Assembly: GCF_003634705.1 (NCBI RefSeq)
Contig: NZ_RBWU01000001.1
Span: 682,001-746,000 of the forward strand
Source of the DNA: Actinomadura pelletieri DSM 43383
GTDB lineage: Bacteria > Actinomycetota > Actinomycetes > Streptosporangiales > Streptosporangiaceae
Length of the DNA stretch: 64,000 nucleotides
Direction of reading: 5' to 3'
This document shows positions 1-8,936 of this stretch, piece by piece. A model generated the notes under the pieces. It did not search any database, was not told the DNA's origin, and was given only the letters and a program-made list of their open reading frames with translations. The position numbers and the translations under genes are program-made. How positions within the stretch are numbered: the first letter of the stretch is position 1; every line of letters starts with the position of its first letter.

Positions 1-33
1 GTCCCAAATGCACTGGTCATCCCGCGTACCCTA

Positions 34-2346
34 GTGCCCGTGCGCGTTGCGAATATGGATCGGGCGAAGGCGGTATCCACAGTCCTCAGGCTTCTCGGGG
101 CGGGGGTCGTCGCAGGCGTCCTTGCCGCCTTCATCGCGCTACCCGCCGTGGGTAGCGCCGGGCTGACCGCACGCGACGCCGCGAACAACTTCGAGGACAT
201 GGACAGCCAACTGAAGACGACACCACCGTCCGAGAAGACGGTGGTGTACGACTCGGAGGGCAAGCCGTTCGCCACGTTCTTCGACAAGTACCGCGAATCC
301 GTCCGGCTCGACCAGATCGCGCCCGTCATGCGGCAGGCGATCATCGACATCGAGGACTCGCGGTTCTACGAGCACGGCGCCCTCGACCTGAAGGGCACGC
401 TCCGCGCGCTGGCGACCAACGTCGAGTCCGAGAAGACGCAGGGCGGATCGACACTCAGCCAGCAGTACGTCAAGAACCTGCTGGTCGACGCCGCCAAGAC
501 GCCGGAGGAGTACCGCGAGGTCACCGCGCCGACCATCGGCCGAAAGGTCCGCGAACTCCGCTACGCGCTCGACATCGAGGAGCGGCTGACCAAGGACCAG
601 ATCCTTGAGGGCTACCTCAACATCTCGTACTTCGGCGCGGGCGCGTACGGGGTCCAGGCCGCGGCCAAGCGGTACTTCAGCGTCCCCGCGTCCCAGCTCA
701 CCCTCGGACAGTCCGCGCTGCTCGCGGGCATCACGCAGAACCCCACGGCCTACGACCCGATCCGCAACCCGAGGGACGCCCGGAGCCGCCGCGACATCGT
801 CCTCAACCGGATGGCGGAACTCGGCCACATCACGAAGCAGCAGGCCGCCGCGGAGGCCGCCAAGCCGATCGAGCTGAACACCACCGACCCGGTCGGCGGC
901 TGCGAGACGAGCAAGGCGCCCTACTTCTGCGAGTACGTGAAGTACGACCTGCTGAACATCCTGTCGGACGGCAAGTACTGGAAGCTCACCCCGAAGGAGC
1001 AGGAGAACGTCGTCAACAAGCTCAACCGGGGCGGCTACACGATCCGCACCACCCTCGACCCCCAGAGCCAGCGCGCCGTCGACAAGACCCTGCGCAGCAC
1101 GGTTCCGCCCGCCGGTAACCGCGTCGCCGCCGAGGCGATGGTCGAGCCCGGCACCGGCAAGGTCAGGGCGATCGGGTTGAGCAAGCAGTTCGGCCCCGGC
1201 AAGGGACGGACCACCATCAACCTCCCGGCCGACGCCGCGCACGGCGGAGGCAACGGGGTGTCCGCGGGCTCCACGTTCAAGATCTTTACGCTTGCCGCCG
1301 CCATCAACCAGGGCATTCCGGTCAGCACGACGATCAACTCACCGCAGACCACCACCGTCGGCGGCTTCCAGTCCTGCCGGTACACCGGGATGTACCAGGG
1401 CAAGAAGTACGACAACGGCATTCTCGGCGGAGGCACCTGGACGCTGTCCAACGCGGGTGACAGCGAGAAGGGCAACTTCAACCTCAAGACCGGCACCTGG
1501 CACTCGGTCAACACGTTCTACGCGTACCTGGAGAAGCGCGTCGGCGTCTGCAACGCGGTGAAGATGGCCGAGAAGTTCGGCATGAAGCAGGGCAACGGCA
1601 ACCCGCTGCTGCCGCTCCCGTCCCAGGTCCTCGGCGTCAACGACATCGACATGGTCCACCTCGCCGCCGCGTACGCCGGATTCGCGGCCCGCGGCAAGTA
1701 TTGCGCCCCGATCTCGGTGACGGAGGTCGTCGACGCCGAGGGCAAGCAGCTCGAACTGCCCAAGCAGGACTGCCACCAGGCCCTCGACGAGGACGTCGCC
1801 GACAAGGTCAACTCGATCCTCCAGGGCGTCCTCACCCAGGGAACCGCCACGGGCCGCGGGATCGGCCGTCCCGCCGCGGGCAAGACCGGCACCTGCGAAG
1901 AGTTCACCTGCGCCGTGTTCGCCGGCTTCACCCCGAACCTGGCCGCGGCCACCGCCTACTGGGACTACCGCGGCCCCTGGCGGTACAAGGTCCACGGCGT
2001 GTACGGCGCCGACATCCCCGGCGGCATCTGGCAGCAGAGCATGCAGCGCGCCCTCTCTGGGAAGCCCGCCCCCGGGTTCCGGACCCCGTCCCGCGACTTC
2101 GGCGACACCGCCCGAATCCCGGACGTGAAGGGCAAAACCATCGCGGAGGCCACCGCCAAACTCCACGCCGCCGGCCTCAGGGCCCGTGTCGCCCCCGGCT
2201 CCGTCCCCTCGGACCAGCCCAAGGGGACGATCGTCTCCACCTCACCGGCCGCCGGCAGCGAGGCCCCGCCCGGGACCAGCGTCATCCTCTACGTGAGCAG
2301 CGGCGAGAACCGCGGCGGCGACCGTCCCCCGGGCAACGGCGACTGA
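34..2346 (+). CDS. Class A penicillin-binding protein (transglycosylase/transpeptidase) with C-terminal PASTA domain
   Basis: Bifunctional peptidoglycan synthase of the cytoplasmic membrane: polymerises lipid II glycan and cross-links peptides. Seen: a membrane segment near residues 14-36, a GT51 domain with the catalytic-glutamate motif EDSRFYEHG (about residue 107), and a transpeptidase domain with GSTFK (SxxK, about 412), SVN (SxN) and KTGT (about 617). One PASTA domain lies near 692-755. The 770-residue length is normal for actinobacterial PonA-type proteins. The GTG at 34 gives the longest frame; the ATG at 55 is an equally good start. The transpeptidase domain contains several extra cysteines. 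It stands alone, 150 bases before the convergent yqeY-like gene. Confidence 0.95.
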   Translation: MPVRVANMDRAKAVSTVLRLLGAGVVAGVLAAFIALPAVGSAGLTARDAANNFEDMDSQLKTTPPSEKTVVYDSEGKPFATFFDKYRESVRLDQIAPVMRQAIIDIEDSRFYEHGALDLKGTLRALATNVESEKTQGGSTLSQQYVKNLLVDAAKTPEEYREVTAPTIGRKVRELRYALDIEERLTKDQILEGYLNISYFGAGAYGVQAAAKRYFSVPASQLTLGQSALLAGITQNPTAYDPIRNPRDARSRRDIVLNRMAELGHITKQQAAAEAAKPIELNTTDPVGGCETSKAPYFCEYVKYDLLNILSDGKYWKLTPKEQENVVNKLNRGGYTIRTTLDPQSQRAVDKTLRSTVPPAGNRVAAEAMVEPGTGKVRAIGLSKQFGPGKGRTTINLPADAAHGGGNGVSAGSTFKIFTLAAAINQGIPVSTTINSPQTTTVGGFQSCRYTGMYQGKKYDNGILGGGTWTLSNAGDSEKGNFNLKTGTWHSVNTFYAYLEKRVGVCNAVKMAEKFGMKQGNGNPLLPLPSQVLGVNDIDMVHLAAAYAGFAARGKYCAPISVTEVVDAEGKQLELPKQDCHQALDEDVADKVNSILQGVLTQGTATGRGIGRPAAGKTGTCEEFTCAVFAGFTPNLAAATAYWDYRGPWRYKVHGVYGADIPGGIWQQSMQRALSGKPAPGFRTPSRDFGDTARIPDVKGKTIAEATAKLHAAGLRARVAPGSVPSDQPKGTIVSTSPAAGSEAPPGTSVILYVSSGENRGGDRPPGNGD

Positions 2347-2499
2347 CGCCCAGGGCCCACGCCAAAGCGAAATGCAGCAAGCGTTGACTTGGGCCGGGGG
2401 CGGTCGGTCAATGATGGGATCATCAGGAGGACGGTTGTCGTCCCCTCAGCCCACTTCCCGCCGCCCCCTCAGACACTGACACGAGCCAGGCCCAGAGCC

Positions 2500-2952
2500 C
2501 TACTGCGCGAGCTGGCGCTTCACCTCGGCGGCGACCCGTCCGCCATCGGCACGTCCCGCGACCTTCGGGTTGACGACCTTCATGACCTGCCCCATCGCGC
2601 GGGGCCCGGCCGCACCCGTCTCGGCGATCGCGTCCGCCACCAGCGCCGTCAACTCCTCATCCCCGAGCTGCGCGGGAAGGTATCCCTCCAGCACCTCGCC
2701 CTCGGCCCGCTCCGCCTGGGCCTGCTCCTCGCGCCCGGCGTCCCCGAACGCGGCCGCCGCCTCGCGCCGCTTCTTCGCCTCCCGGTTCAGCACCCTGACG
2801 ACGTCCTCGTCGGACAGGGCACGCGGCTGCTTGCCGGCGACCTCTTCGTTCTTCACGGCCGTGAGCGCCATCCGCAAGGTACGGGTCCGCACCTCGTCGC
2901 GCGCCTTCATCGCCGCCGAAAGATCGGTCTCCAGCTTCTCCTTCAAGGTCAT
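2500..2952 (-). CDS. GatB/YqeY domain-containing protein
   Basis: A 150-residue, all-helical YqeY-family protein. The family shares its fold with the tail domain of the tRNA amidotransferase subunit GatB, but the standalone protein's function is not established. Seen: the N-terminal pattern MTLKEKLETDLSAAMKARDE, a central conserved stretch around VRVLNREAKKRREAA, and the C-terminal MGQVMKVVNPKVAGRADG typical of the family. The start at 2952 is preferred because ten further upstream residues (to 2982) are not family-like. It is divergent from the metallophosphoesterase gene, with 78 bases between the starts. Confidence 0.9.
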   Translation of the reverse strand: MTLKEKLETDLSAAMKARDEVRTRTLRMALTAVKNEEVAGKQPRALSDEDVVRVLNREAKKRREAAAAFGDAGREEQAQAERAEGEVLEGYLPAQLGDEELTALVADAIAETGAAGPRAMGQVMKVVNPKVAGRADGGRVAAEVKRQLAQ

Positions 2953-3030
2953 GCACACCATCATGCCCCTCCCGCATCCCAAGCCCCATCAGGATTACCG
3001 CGCCGTGCAATTCTCTGGAAGCATGGAGGG

Positions 3031-3930
3031 GTGCGAAAGTTCTACGCCGTGCCGCTGGCGCTCCTCGGCGCGGGCGCCGCGACCTTCGGGTACGCCTCGG
3101 TGATCGAGCGGAACTGGTTCCGGCTCCGCCGCATCGAGGTGCCGATACTCGCGCCTGGCCGCCCGCCGGTGAAGATCCTGCACATCTCCGACGCGCACCT
3201 GACGCCCGGCCGGACCCGCCTGATCGACTGGGTCCGTGCCCTGGACGCCCTGGAACCCGACCTCGTCGTCAACACCGGCGACTCCGTCTCGCACCGCGAC
3301 GCGGTCGGCCCGTTCCTGGACGCGCTCGGCCCCCTCCTTGAACGTCCCGGCGTGTTCGTCTACGGCTCCAACGACCTCTACTCGCCGATCTTCAAGAACC
3401 CCCTCCGCTACATCTGGCGGACCAGCAAGTCCGACTACGACCGGCACCGCAGGGAACCCGACCTCCCCTACCGGGAGCTGGGCTCGTCCCTCCAGACCGC
3501 CGGCTGGCTCGACCTCAACAACCGCATCGGCCGCCTCAAGGTCGGCGAGCTGGACATCGAGTTCGGCGGCATCGACGACTCCCACATCAACCGCGACCGC
3601 TACGACAAGATCGCCGGCCCGGTCGACCCGCAGGCCGACGTCCACCTCGGTGTCATGCACTCCCCCGAGCCCCGCAACCTCGACCGGTTCACCGCCGACG
3701 GCTACGACCTCCTCCTCGCCGGTCACACCCACGGCGGCCAGGTCCGCGTCCCCTTCTACGGCGCCCTCGCCACCAACTGCGGCATCGACCGTCCACGCGT
3801 CAAGGGCCTTCACCGGCACCGCGGCGCCTGGCTGCACGTCTCGGCAGGCCTCGGCACGTCCCCGAAGGCCCCCATGCGCTTCTGCTGCCCACCCGAAGCA
3901 TCCCTCCTCACGCTCGTCCCACGCCGATGA
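3031..3930 (+). CDS. Membrane-anchored calcineurin-like metallophosphoesterase
   Basis: A 299-residue phosphoesterase with a single N-terminal membrane segment (residues about 4-22), placing the catalytic domain outside or at the membrane. Seen metal-binding motifs: HISDAHL, VVNTGDSV, GSNDLY (in place of the usual GNHD), GVMHSP and AGHTHGGQ. Related proteins include YkuE/YaeI-type enzymes thought to act on membrane lipids; the substrate here is unknown. The GTG at 3031 was chosen because upstream in-frame sequence crosses the divergent yqeY promoter and lacks homology. A purine-rich GGAGGG directly abuts the start. Its stop overlaps the next gene's ATG (ATGA). Confidence 0.9.
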   Translation: MRKFYAVPLALLGAGAATFGYASVIERNWFRLRRIEVPILAPGRPPVKILHISDAHLTPGRTRLIDWVRALDALEPDLVVNTGDSVSHRDAVGPFLDALGPLLERPGVFVYGSNDLYSPIFKNPLRYIWRTSKSDYDRHRREPDLPYRELGSSLQTAGWLDLNNRIGRLKVGELDIEFGGIDDSHINRDRYDKIAGPVDPQADVHLGVMHSPEPRNLDRFTADGYDLLLAGHTHGGQVRVPFYGALATNCGIDRPRVKGLHRHRGAWLHVSAGLGTSPKAPMRFCCPPEASLLTLVPRR

Positions 3931-4526
3931 ACCTGCGCGAACGCTGGAAGGTCGGCGGCTTCGAAGCCGCCGCCTACGACTACGCCGTCCAGAACCCCTA
4001 CCTCTCCCGCCTGGGCGCCCGCCTCCTCTGGAACTACGACATCACGCACTTACGACAGAACATCGCCGCCCAGGACCCGTCCGCCCTCACCCTCGACATC
4101 CCCTGCGGCGGCGGCCTCGCCGTCGGCGACAACCCCCGCCACGTGGGCGTCGACCTCTCCTGGACGATGCTCACCCGCGCCCGCCGCAAGACGTCCACCC
4201 TCCTCCAGGCCGACGTCTACGCCCTCCCCTTCCCCTCCGACACCTTCGACGCCTGCGTCACCTACAACGGCCTCCACTGCCTGACCGACCCACCCGCCGC
4301 CATCGCCGAAATGGCCCGCGTCCTCCGCCCGGGCGGCACCCTCCGCGGCACGACCATCGTCCGCGGCACCTCCCGCGACCGCGTCATCCGCCACATGCAG
4401 CGCCGCGGCCTCTTCGGCCCGTCCGGCACCGCCGACGACGTCCACACCTGGCTGACCGCCGCCGGCCTGACGTCCATCGAACTCACCCGCTCCGGCGCCA
4501 TGACCGGCTTCACAGCCCGCAAATAG
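3927..4526 (+). CDS. Class I SAM-dependent methyltransferase
   Basis: A 199-residue methyltransferase, short but complete for the UbiE/Methyltransf_11 type. Seen: the SAM-binding motif LDIPCGGGLAV (about residues 55-65), the acidic motif HVGVDLSW after strand 2, and ADVYALPFPSDTFDA followed by the post-motif region MARVLRPGGTLRG. The substrate cannot be predicted. It overlaps the phosphoesterase stop by four bases, so the two are translationally coupled. Downstream is tRNA-Pro. Confidence 0.85.
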   Translation: MNLRERWKVGGFEAAAYDYAVQNPYLSRLGARLLWNYDITHLRQNIAAQDPSALTLDIPCGGGLAVGDNPRHVGVDLSWTMLTRARRKTSTLLQADVYALPFPSDTFDACVTYNGLHCLTDPPAAIAEMARVLRPGGTLRGTTIVRGTSRDRVIRHMQRRGLFGPSGTADDVHTWLTAAGLTSIELTRSGAMTGFTARK

Positions 4527-4603
4527 AGGACGCGAGCACCCCCAACCATCCGCTAAGGTGTACTAGGCGCCGGGAGAACGTACGCCTCCCGGGCAGCCAC
4601 CAC

Positions 4604-4677
4604 CGGGGTGTAGCGCAGCTTGGCAGCGCGCTTCGTTCGGGACGAAGAGGTCGTGGGTTCAAATCCCGCCACCCCGA
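4604..4677 (+). tRNA. tRNA-Pro (anticodon CGG)
   Basis: The cloverleaf folds fully. Acceptor CGGGGTG pairs with CACCCCG and the discriminator is A. The anticodon stem CTTCG/CGAAG encloses loop TTCGGGA, giving anticodon CGG. The T arm contains GGTTCAAATCC. CCA is not encoded. The 3' half, from the anticodon loop on, is repeated at 9929, so this tRNA is the integration site of the adjoining element and its 3' half is probably element-supplied. Confidence 0.97.
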
Positions 4678-4734
4678 CACATAACGCCAGATCAGAGGCC
4701 GGTTCTCCGCACGGAGACCGGCCTCAAGATCTTT
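4635..4734. repeat. attL: left 100-bp direct repeat
   Basis: It begins in the tRNA-Pro anticodon loop (GTTCGGGACGAAG) and runs through the tRNA 3' end and the terminator hairpin. It matches 9929-10028 except at three positions (C/T in the T loop, C/T after the tRNA, G/T in the terminator loop). Crossover within an anticodon or T loop is usual for tyrosine integrases. The downstream 57 bases shared with attR make this att core unusually long. Confidence 0.85.
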
Positions 4735-4735
4735 T
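4694..4735 (+). terminator. Rho-independent terminator of tRNA-Pro
   Basis: GAGGCCGGT pairs with ACCGGCCTC around an inner CTCC/GGAG stem, and a short T-run (ATCTTTT) follows. The hairpin lies inside the 100-bp repeat and is duplicated almost exactly at the right end (about 9988-10028). Confidence 0.8.
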
Positions 4736-5059
4736 GTCCGCCATCCGTCCGCGAACTCCGCCACCACCCACGGACACCATCCGCCCCGGACCAGCACCGC
4801 GCGGACTTGCTCCACCGCCCCCATGTTCAGATCCGCGGCCCGTTCGCCCGCTCCAGGTGACCCGTCCGGACGTACTCACAGCTGCTCGACACATCGACCT
4901 CCAGGCCATGACCAACCCGAAGCGGCCGCCACGCCGCCACAGGCCAAGCCTCCTTGGTGAGGGTAAGGCTCTCTTGGGTCGTGCGGTCGGTGGTGCACGC
5001 GTTCAACGGGCGGGGGCTTCGACGCATTGGACCCAAAATGAAGCGGGGGCCGTTCTAGA

Positions 5060-5660
5060 CGGATCGGTGAGCGAGTGCGCGAGCGCAACTGCCCGATCGC
5101 CCTGACGACCCCGCCGAGTGGGGCATCGCATCGTTCTCAACCTGGAGCTCGTCCAAGCTGGCCTCTCATCTGGAGAAGATCGATCTGGTCCCTCGCTCAG
5201 CCCAACCCACCTGGGCCGGATCCTGAAGGCCGGCGGGGTGTCGTGGCAGACGACGACCACCTGGAAGAGCAGCAACGATCCGGAATTCATCGCCAAGATG
5301 CGGACCGTCCTGGCACTCTACGACACCCCGCCTCAGGGCGGCCGGGTGATCTCGTGGACGAGTTCGGGCCTCTCAACCCGATGCCGCGCACCGACAAGGC
5401 GTGGCAGCCCCTCCGCAACCCGCGGCGGCTGCGGGCGACCTGCCATCGCAAGGACGGCGTCCGCCACATGTTCGGCGCCCTGGACCTGGCGACCGGGAAG
5501 CTTTACTACCGGATCCGCCGCCGGAAACGATGGCGGGGGTTCTTGTCCTTCCTCAAGTCTCTGAACCGCCGCTGGCACAACCAGAACGCCACCCCGAAGA
5601 CCAGCTTCGTCGCCAGCTCCCCAATCCGATCACGGACCAGTTACCCCAGTAAGGTTGCGT
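5060..5660 (+). pseudogene. IS630-family transposase remnant with at least two frameshifts
   Basis: Three consecutive segments in different frames read like one IS630 transposase. About 5085-5190 gives PDDPAEWGIASFSTWSSSKL. About 5195-5350 gives SPTHLGRILKAGGVSW and WKSSNDPEF. About 5353-5600 gives VDEFGPLNPMP and LDLATGKLYYRIRRRKRW. The second break, near 5352, is explained by loss of one G between ATCT and CGTG. The third acidic residue region of the DDE catalytic core and the C-terminus are absent. No terminal inverted repeats could be identified by eye. It is a dead insertion sequence inside the tRNA-Pro element. Confidence 0.75.
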
Positions 5661-5680
5661 GACCCCCCTAGGATGTTGTT

Positions 5681-5854
5681 ATGGCATGCACGGTGTGTGG
5701 ACTCGGTGGGCACAACAGCCGCACCTGTTCGGGCGAACACCCGACATGTCCGACTTGCGGTAAGCCGACAGCCAACATGACCGACTACTCCGAGCGACAC
5801 GACAGTCGTTACTGCTCTCCGATCACCTCCCCGATTGCTGGAGACCCACTGTGA
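5681..5854 (+). CDS. 57-residue CCHC zinc-knuckle microprotein
   Basis: The ATG at 5681 opens a 57-codon frame that begins MACTVCGLGGHNSRTC. Residues C3, C6, H11 and C16 fit the zinc-knuckle spacing C-x2-C-x4-H-x4-C exactly. A second probable zinc site follows, with C23-x2-C26 and H40/C45. Zinc knuckles bind nucleic acid in other proteins; a role here is inference. A weak AGGA lies about nine bases upstream. The last base of its CTG codon and the TGA overlap the GTG of the next gene (GTGA), implying coupled translation. It shares the CTVC start, the GDPL end and the length with the next protein. No family is recognised. Confidence 0.65.
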   Translation: MACTVCGLGGHNSRTCSGEHPTCPTCGKPTANMTDYSERHDSRYCSPITSPIAGDPL

Positions 5855-6024
5855 CGCTTGTTTGTACAGTATGCGACGAGGTCGTCGAGAATGAGGCTGA
5901 CTGGCACGACGAGTCCGAGTTGTGCAACTCTTGCTTTGAGGTCAGCGGCAGTCCCATGTACTGCTGCGGCATCATGTATGACAACGGCGAGGACACTTGT
6001 AGCAGTTGTGGCGACCCGCTCTAG
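5851..6024 (+). CDS. 57-residue four-cluster cysteine microprotein (zinc ribbon-like)
   Basis: The GTG at 5851 overlaps the upstream stop. The product starts MTLVCTVCDEVVENEADWHD and has C5-x2-C8, C25-x2-C28, C38-C39 and C50-x2-C53, enough for two zinc sites (ribbon or LIM-like spacing). It is acidic, whereas its upstream partner is histidine- and arginine-containing. Equal length (57), the shared CTVC near the start and GDPL at the end suggest an ancient tandem duplication. Function is unknown; the position among element genes suggests cargo or a regulator of the element. Confidence 0.6.
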   Translation: MTLVCTVCDEVVENEADWHDESELCNSCFEVSGSPMYCCGIMYDNGEDTCSSCGDPL

Positions 6025-6048
6025 TTACGGCTGCCGCACTAGGCCCCC

Positions 6049-6165
6049 CGGTCGATCAAGACCACAGTGGACATCTTTGGCCACCTCCTGCCGGGCGCTA
6101 GGGACCGCTGCCGCGAGGTCATGCAAGCGGCCATGCGGCCCTACGATCTAGCCGCACAGTGCTGA
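6049..6165 (+). pseudogene. C-terminal fragment of a tyrosine recombinase (integrase)
   Basis: The frame ending at TGA 6163-6165 reads SIKTTVDIFGHLLPGARDRC and then a short tail. This is the box II end of phage-type integrases, normally S(I)K-T-T-x-D-x-Y-G-H. Here the catalytic tyrosine position reads phenylalanine (VDIFGHL), and nothing upstream in frame is integrase-like. It is on the opposite strand from the truncated integrase at 9767, so it probably comes from a second, older integrase. Confidence 0.6.
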
Positions 6166-7069
6166 GTCGCGAGAGCCGTGTCGGTTCTGTGCTGGGACGG
6201 CTGCCGAGACAGCCAGCCGTTCTGGCAGGTAAGAGGGTTGTGGTCAACGTTCCGCTTTAACGTCTAGTGCGTGATCCCCTGAAGCTTCCGGCCTTCCTCC
6301 ATCGACAACGCACGCACGAACATCTCGGGGTTTCCTAGACTCGGCAGGCCACCACGACGGGGATGTGGCTCCTGACGCCATCACGTTCTTGGACAGCCAT
6401 TACCTCCTGGTGTTGATGTTCAGTCACCAGTCGACTACCGTCGCAGTAGGTTGCGGATACGATCAACCAGCCGGAACAGGATCAGCTATCTGAGATTGAA
6501 ATGTGTAGCTTCGCGCGGCCCATGGGCTCCAGAAAGATCGAATTGTTCTCTGGACATCCGGCGTTTTACGGCTTAGCCGACGTCGAGGCGGCCGAGCACG
6601 TATCCCCTAGCCGCCAGGTCACAAGCGAGCCTTGGGACGGCGAACGAGGCAACCTCCTCCTGCAAGGTGCCATCTGCACCCGAAAATCTGCCCCCAATGG
6701 CCCACACCGAAGGCAGTTGACATGCTGCTGACGGCGACCCACACCATGACGCCAGCTTCAGAAGGCATCCAGGCGTCGGACGATTCGACCTTCCCCCACC
6801 TCTTCAGTCGAGGTTTCACGAGTCCACTTTTCCCACCTGTACTGGAGGGGCCTACATCAGGATTTCCGCCGCTACTTCGACTGCCTGTGAGGTCGCGCCA
6901 GCTGCCTGGATAGGAAATGATGGATCGGCGATCAAGGGAGACCGAATACTGGGAGTCAAGTTCACCGAAGGGCACATCAGCACGCTCAAGGTTGACTAGT
7001 CTCGCGCAACGAGCCGAAGATCCTCCTCGATAACTCGGCCTACTACGCAATGAACGGAGAAGCCTGCGC
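6166..7069. other. About 900 bases without a supported gene
   Basis: This stretch separates the integrase scrap from the GmrSD-like gene. It looks less GC-rich than the flanking chromosome. Short frames exist on both strands (for example plus 6501-6731), but none has recognisable motifs or a clear ribosome-binding site. It probably contains decayed element DNA and the promoter of the 7070 gene. Confidence 0.4.
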
Positions 7070-8848
7070 ATGTCCTTCCAAACCCCGCTGAGCGTCGAGG
7101 AAATGCTCATCGCGATCCACAGGCGCGAGTACCTCATGCCTGCCATCCAACGAGAATTCGTGTGGAGTACCAGCCAGATCGTCAAGCTCTTCGACAGCCT
7201 GATGCGCGGCTATCCGGTCGGCTCATTCCTGCTCTGGAACGTCAAGCCGGAGACGGCACAATCCTACACATTCTACGAATTCCTTACGCACTACCATGAA
7301 CGCGACAATCCATACGCCGACAAGGCGACAGTACTTGCGGGCACTGGGACGACCGCCGTCCTTGACGGTCAGCAGCGGCTGACGTCACTCAACATTGCCC
7401 TGTACGGAAGCTTCGCCGAGAAGAAGAAGTACGCGTGGTGGAATAGTCCGGAGGCGTTTCCCGTCAAGAAGCTCTATCTCAACTTGGTCGAGGACCCTAA
7501 AGACGAAGAGCTCGGCCTCAAGTATGATCTGCGGTTCCTCACCGACAAGGAGGCCGCAGCCGGGCAGGACGCGGAAGACAAGTGGTTCCGCGTAGGCGCC
7601 GTCTTCGACCTTGCCAATGCTGGCCCGGCCATCATGAAAGAGCTGGAGCAGCGTAGAATCGCGAACTCGGGTGCCGCTTTTCAGCGGCTCTACGATCTGT
7701 ATGAGGCGGTTCGGGTCCTGAAGCCCATGAACTACTTCCTCGTCACAGATCAGAACCCCGACAAGGTTCTAGAAATTTTCGTCCGAGTCAACAGTGGCGG
7801 GACCACGCTGTCCTACTCCGATCTGCTGCTGTCCATGGCGACCAACCAGTGGCGGGAACTCGACGCTCGGGAGGAGGTCCGCACACTCGTGCGCGACCTC
7901 AACAGCAAAGCTGGGCGTCAGTTCTCCTTTTCCAAGGACGTCGTCCTCAAGACGGCACTCAGCATCGCCGGCGTAGACCTCCGCTTCAAAGTCTCGAACT
8001 TCACACAAGCGAACATGGCTAAGGTAGAGGCCGCGTGGCCGCAGATCGAGGGTGCCCTCCTACGAGCGGCGACACTGCTTCAGCAGTTCGGCTACAACGA
8101 ACGCAACCTTACGGCCAACAGCGTCATCATTCCGATTGCCCACTACCTTCACCTACGGGGTGCAAGTGACTCCTACCTCGACTCCAGTGCCGATGCCGCT
8201 GACCGGCTCACGCTGCAGCACTGGGTCACGCGCTCGCTGATCAAGCGTGGGGTGTGGGGCTCCGGTCTCGACACCACCCTCACCCGAATCCGCGAAGTAC
8301 TCACCGCCAACACCACTGGCCGTTTCCCGGTCGCCGATGTGGAAGCGGCGATGACCGCTGTCGGCAAGAGCCTGTCGTTCGATGCCGCCGAGATCGACGA
8401 ACTACTAAATCTCAAGTACGCCGGGCAGCGGACCTTCCCAGTACTGTCCGTGCTATATCCGGGGCTGGATCTCAGTAAGCAGTTCCACGAGGACCACATC
8501 TTCCCGAGGTCACGCTTCACGAGGAAGAAGCTCGCCGCGTCCGGTATCCCCGAGGAGAAGATCAACGCCTACCAGGAGACGGTCAACCTCCTGCCTAACC
8601 TGCAACTCCTTCCCGGCACCGTGAACGTTGAAAAGCAGGCCACGCTTCCTGCCGACTGGGTCAAGTCCAACACTGTGTTCCCGGAGGCCGCAAAGCGGAA
8701 GACGTACCTCAGTGAAAACGACCTCGACGGACTGCCGCTCGACCTGGCCGACTACCTCCTCTTCTTCGAGGAGCGCAAGAGGAGGATCAGGGACCGCCTC
8801 ATCAAAGCCCTCGGAGCAACGATCTCATCAGAGGCCACCGAGGAGTGA
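7070..8848 (+). CDS. GmrSD-like DUF262/DUF1524 nuclease (type IV restriction-type)
   Basis: A 592-residue single-chain protein. The N-terminal DUF262 (GmrS-like, NTP-using) part has NREF-type IQREFVW (about 26-32), DGQQRLTSL (99-107) and FVRVNSGGTTLSYSDLL. The C-terminal DUF1524 (GmrD-like, HNH-fold) part has FHEDHIFPRSRF (about 472-483) and NLLPNLQLLPGTVNVEK. Family knowledge: GmrSD and relatives such as BrxU cleave modified phage DNA. Here the likely role is anti-phage defence carried by the tRNA-Pro element; the modified base recognised cannot be told. Both signature motifs are present and the frame is open, so it is probably functional. The start follows GGAG nine bases upstream. Confidence 0.88.
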   Translation: MSFQTPLSVEEMLIAIHRREYLMPAIQREFVWSTSQIVKLFDSLMRGYPVGSFLLWNVKPETAQSYTFYEFLTHYHERDNPYADKATVLAGTGTTAVLDGQQRLTSLNIALYGSFAEKKKYAWWNSPEAFPVKKLYLNLVEDPKDEELGLKYDLRFLTDKEAAAGQDAEDKWFRVGAVFDLANAGPAIMKELEQRRIANSGAAFQRLYDLYEAVRVLKPMNYFLVTDQNPDKVLEIFVRVNSGGTTLSYSDLLLSMATNQWRELDAREEVRTLVRDLNSKAGRQFSFSKDVVLKTALSIAGVDLRFKVSNFTQANMAKVEAAWPQIEGALLRAATLLQQFGYNERNLTANSVIIPIAHYLHLRGASDSYLDSSADAADRLTLQHWVTRSLIKRGVWGSGLDTTLTRIREVLTANTTGRFPVADVEAAMTAVGKSLSFDAAEIDELLNLKYAGQRTFPVLSVLYPGLDLSKQFHEDHIFPRSRFTRKKLAASGIPEEKINAYQETVNLLPNLQLLPGTVNVEKQATLPADWVKSNTVFPEAAKRKTYLSENDLDGLPLDLADYLLFFEERKRRIRDRLIKALGATISSEATEE

Positions 8849-8936
8849 GATGTGGCCACCGGCGCCGCTGAGACGGACGGCGTACAGACGGATGGTCATG
8901 GCGTCACCTCCGTCGCGAACGCTGCAGGTGCGTTCG

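Noticed and set aside
139..1242. 367-codon minus frame inside the PBP gene
   Set aside because: It is the antisense shadow of a GC-rich gene; the plus frame has all PBP motifs and this one has none.
6619..7185. 188-codon minus frame across the GmrSD-like start
   Set aside because: It overlaps the conserved N-terminus of a recognised gene and lacks any motif.
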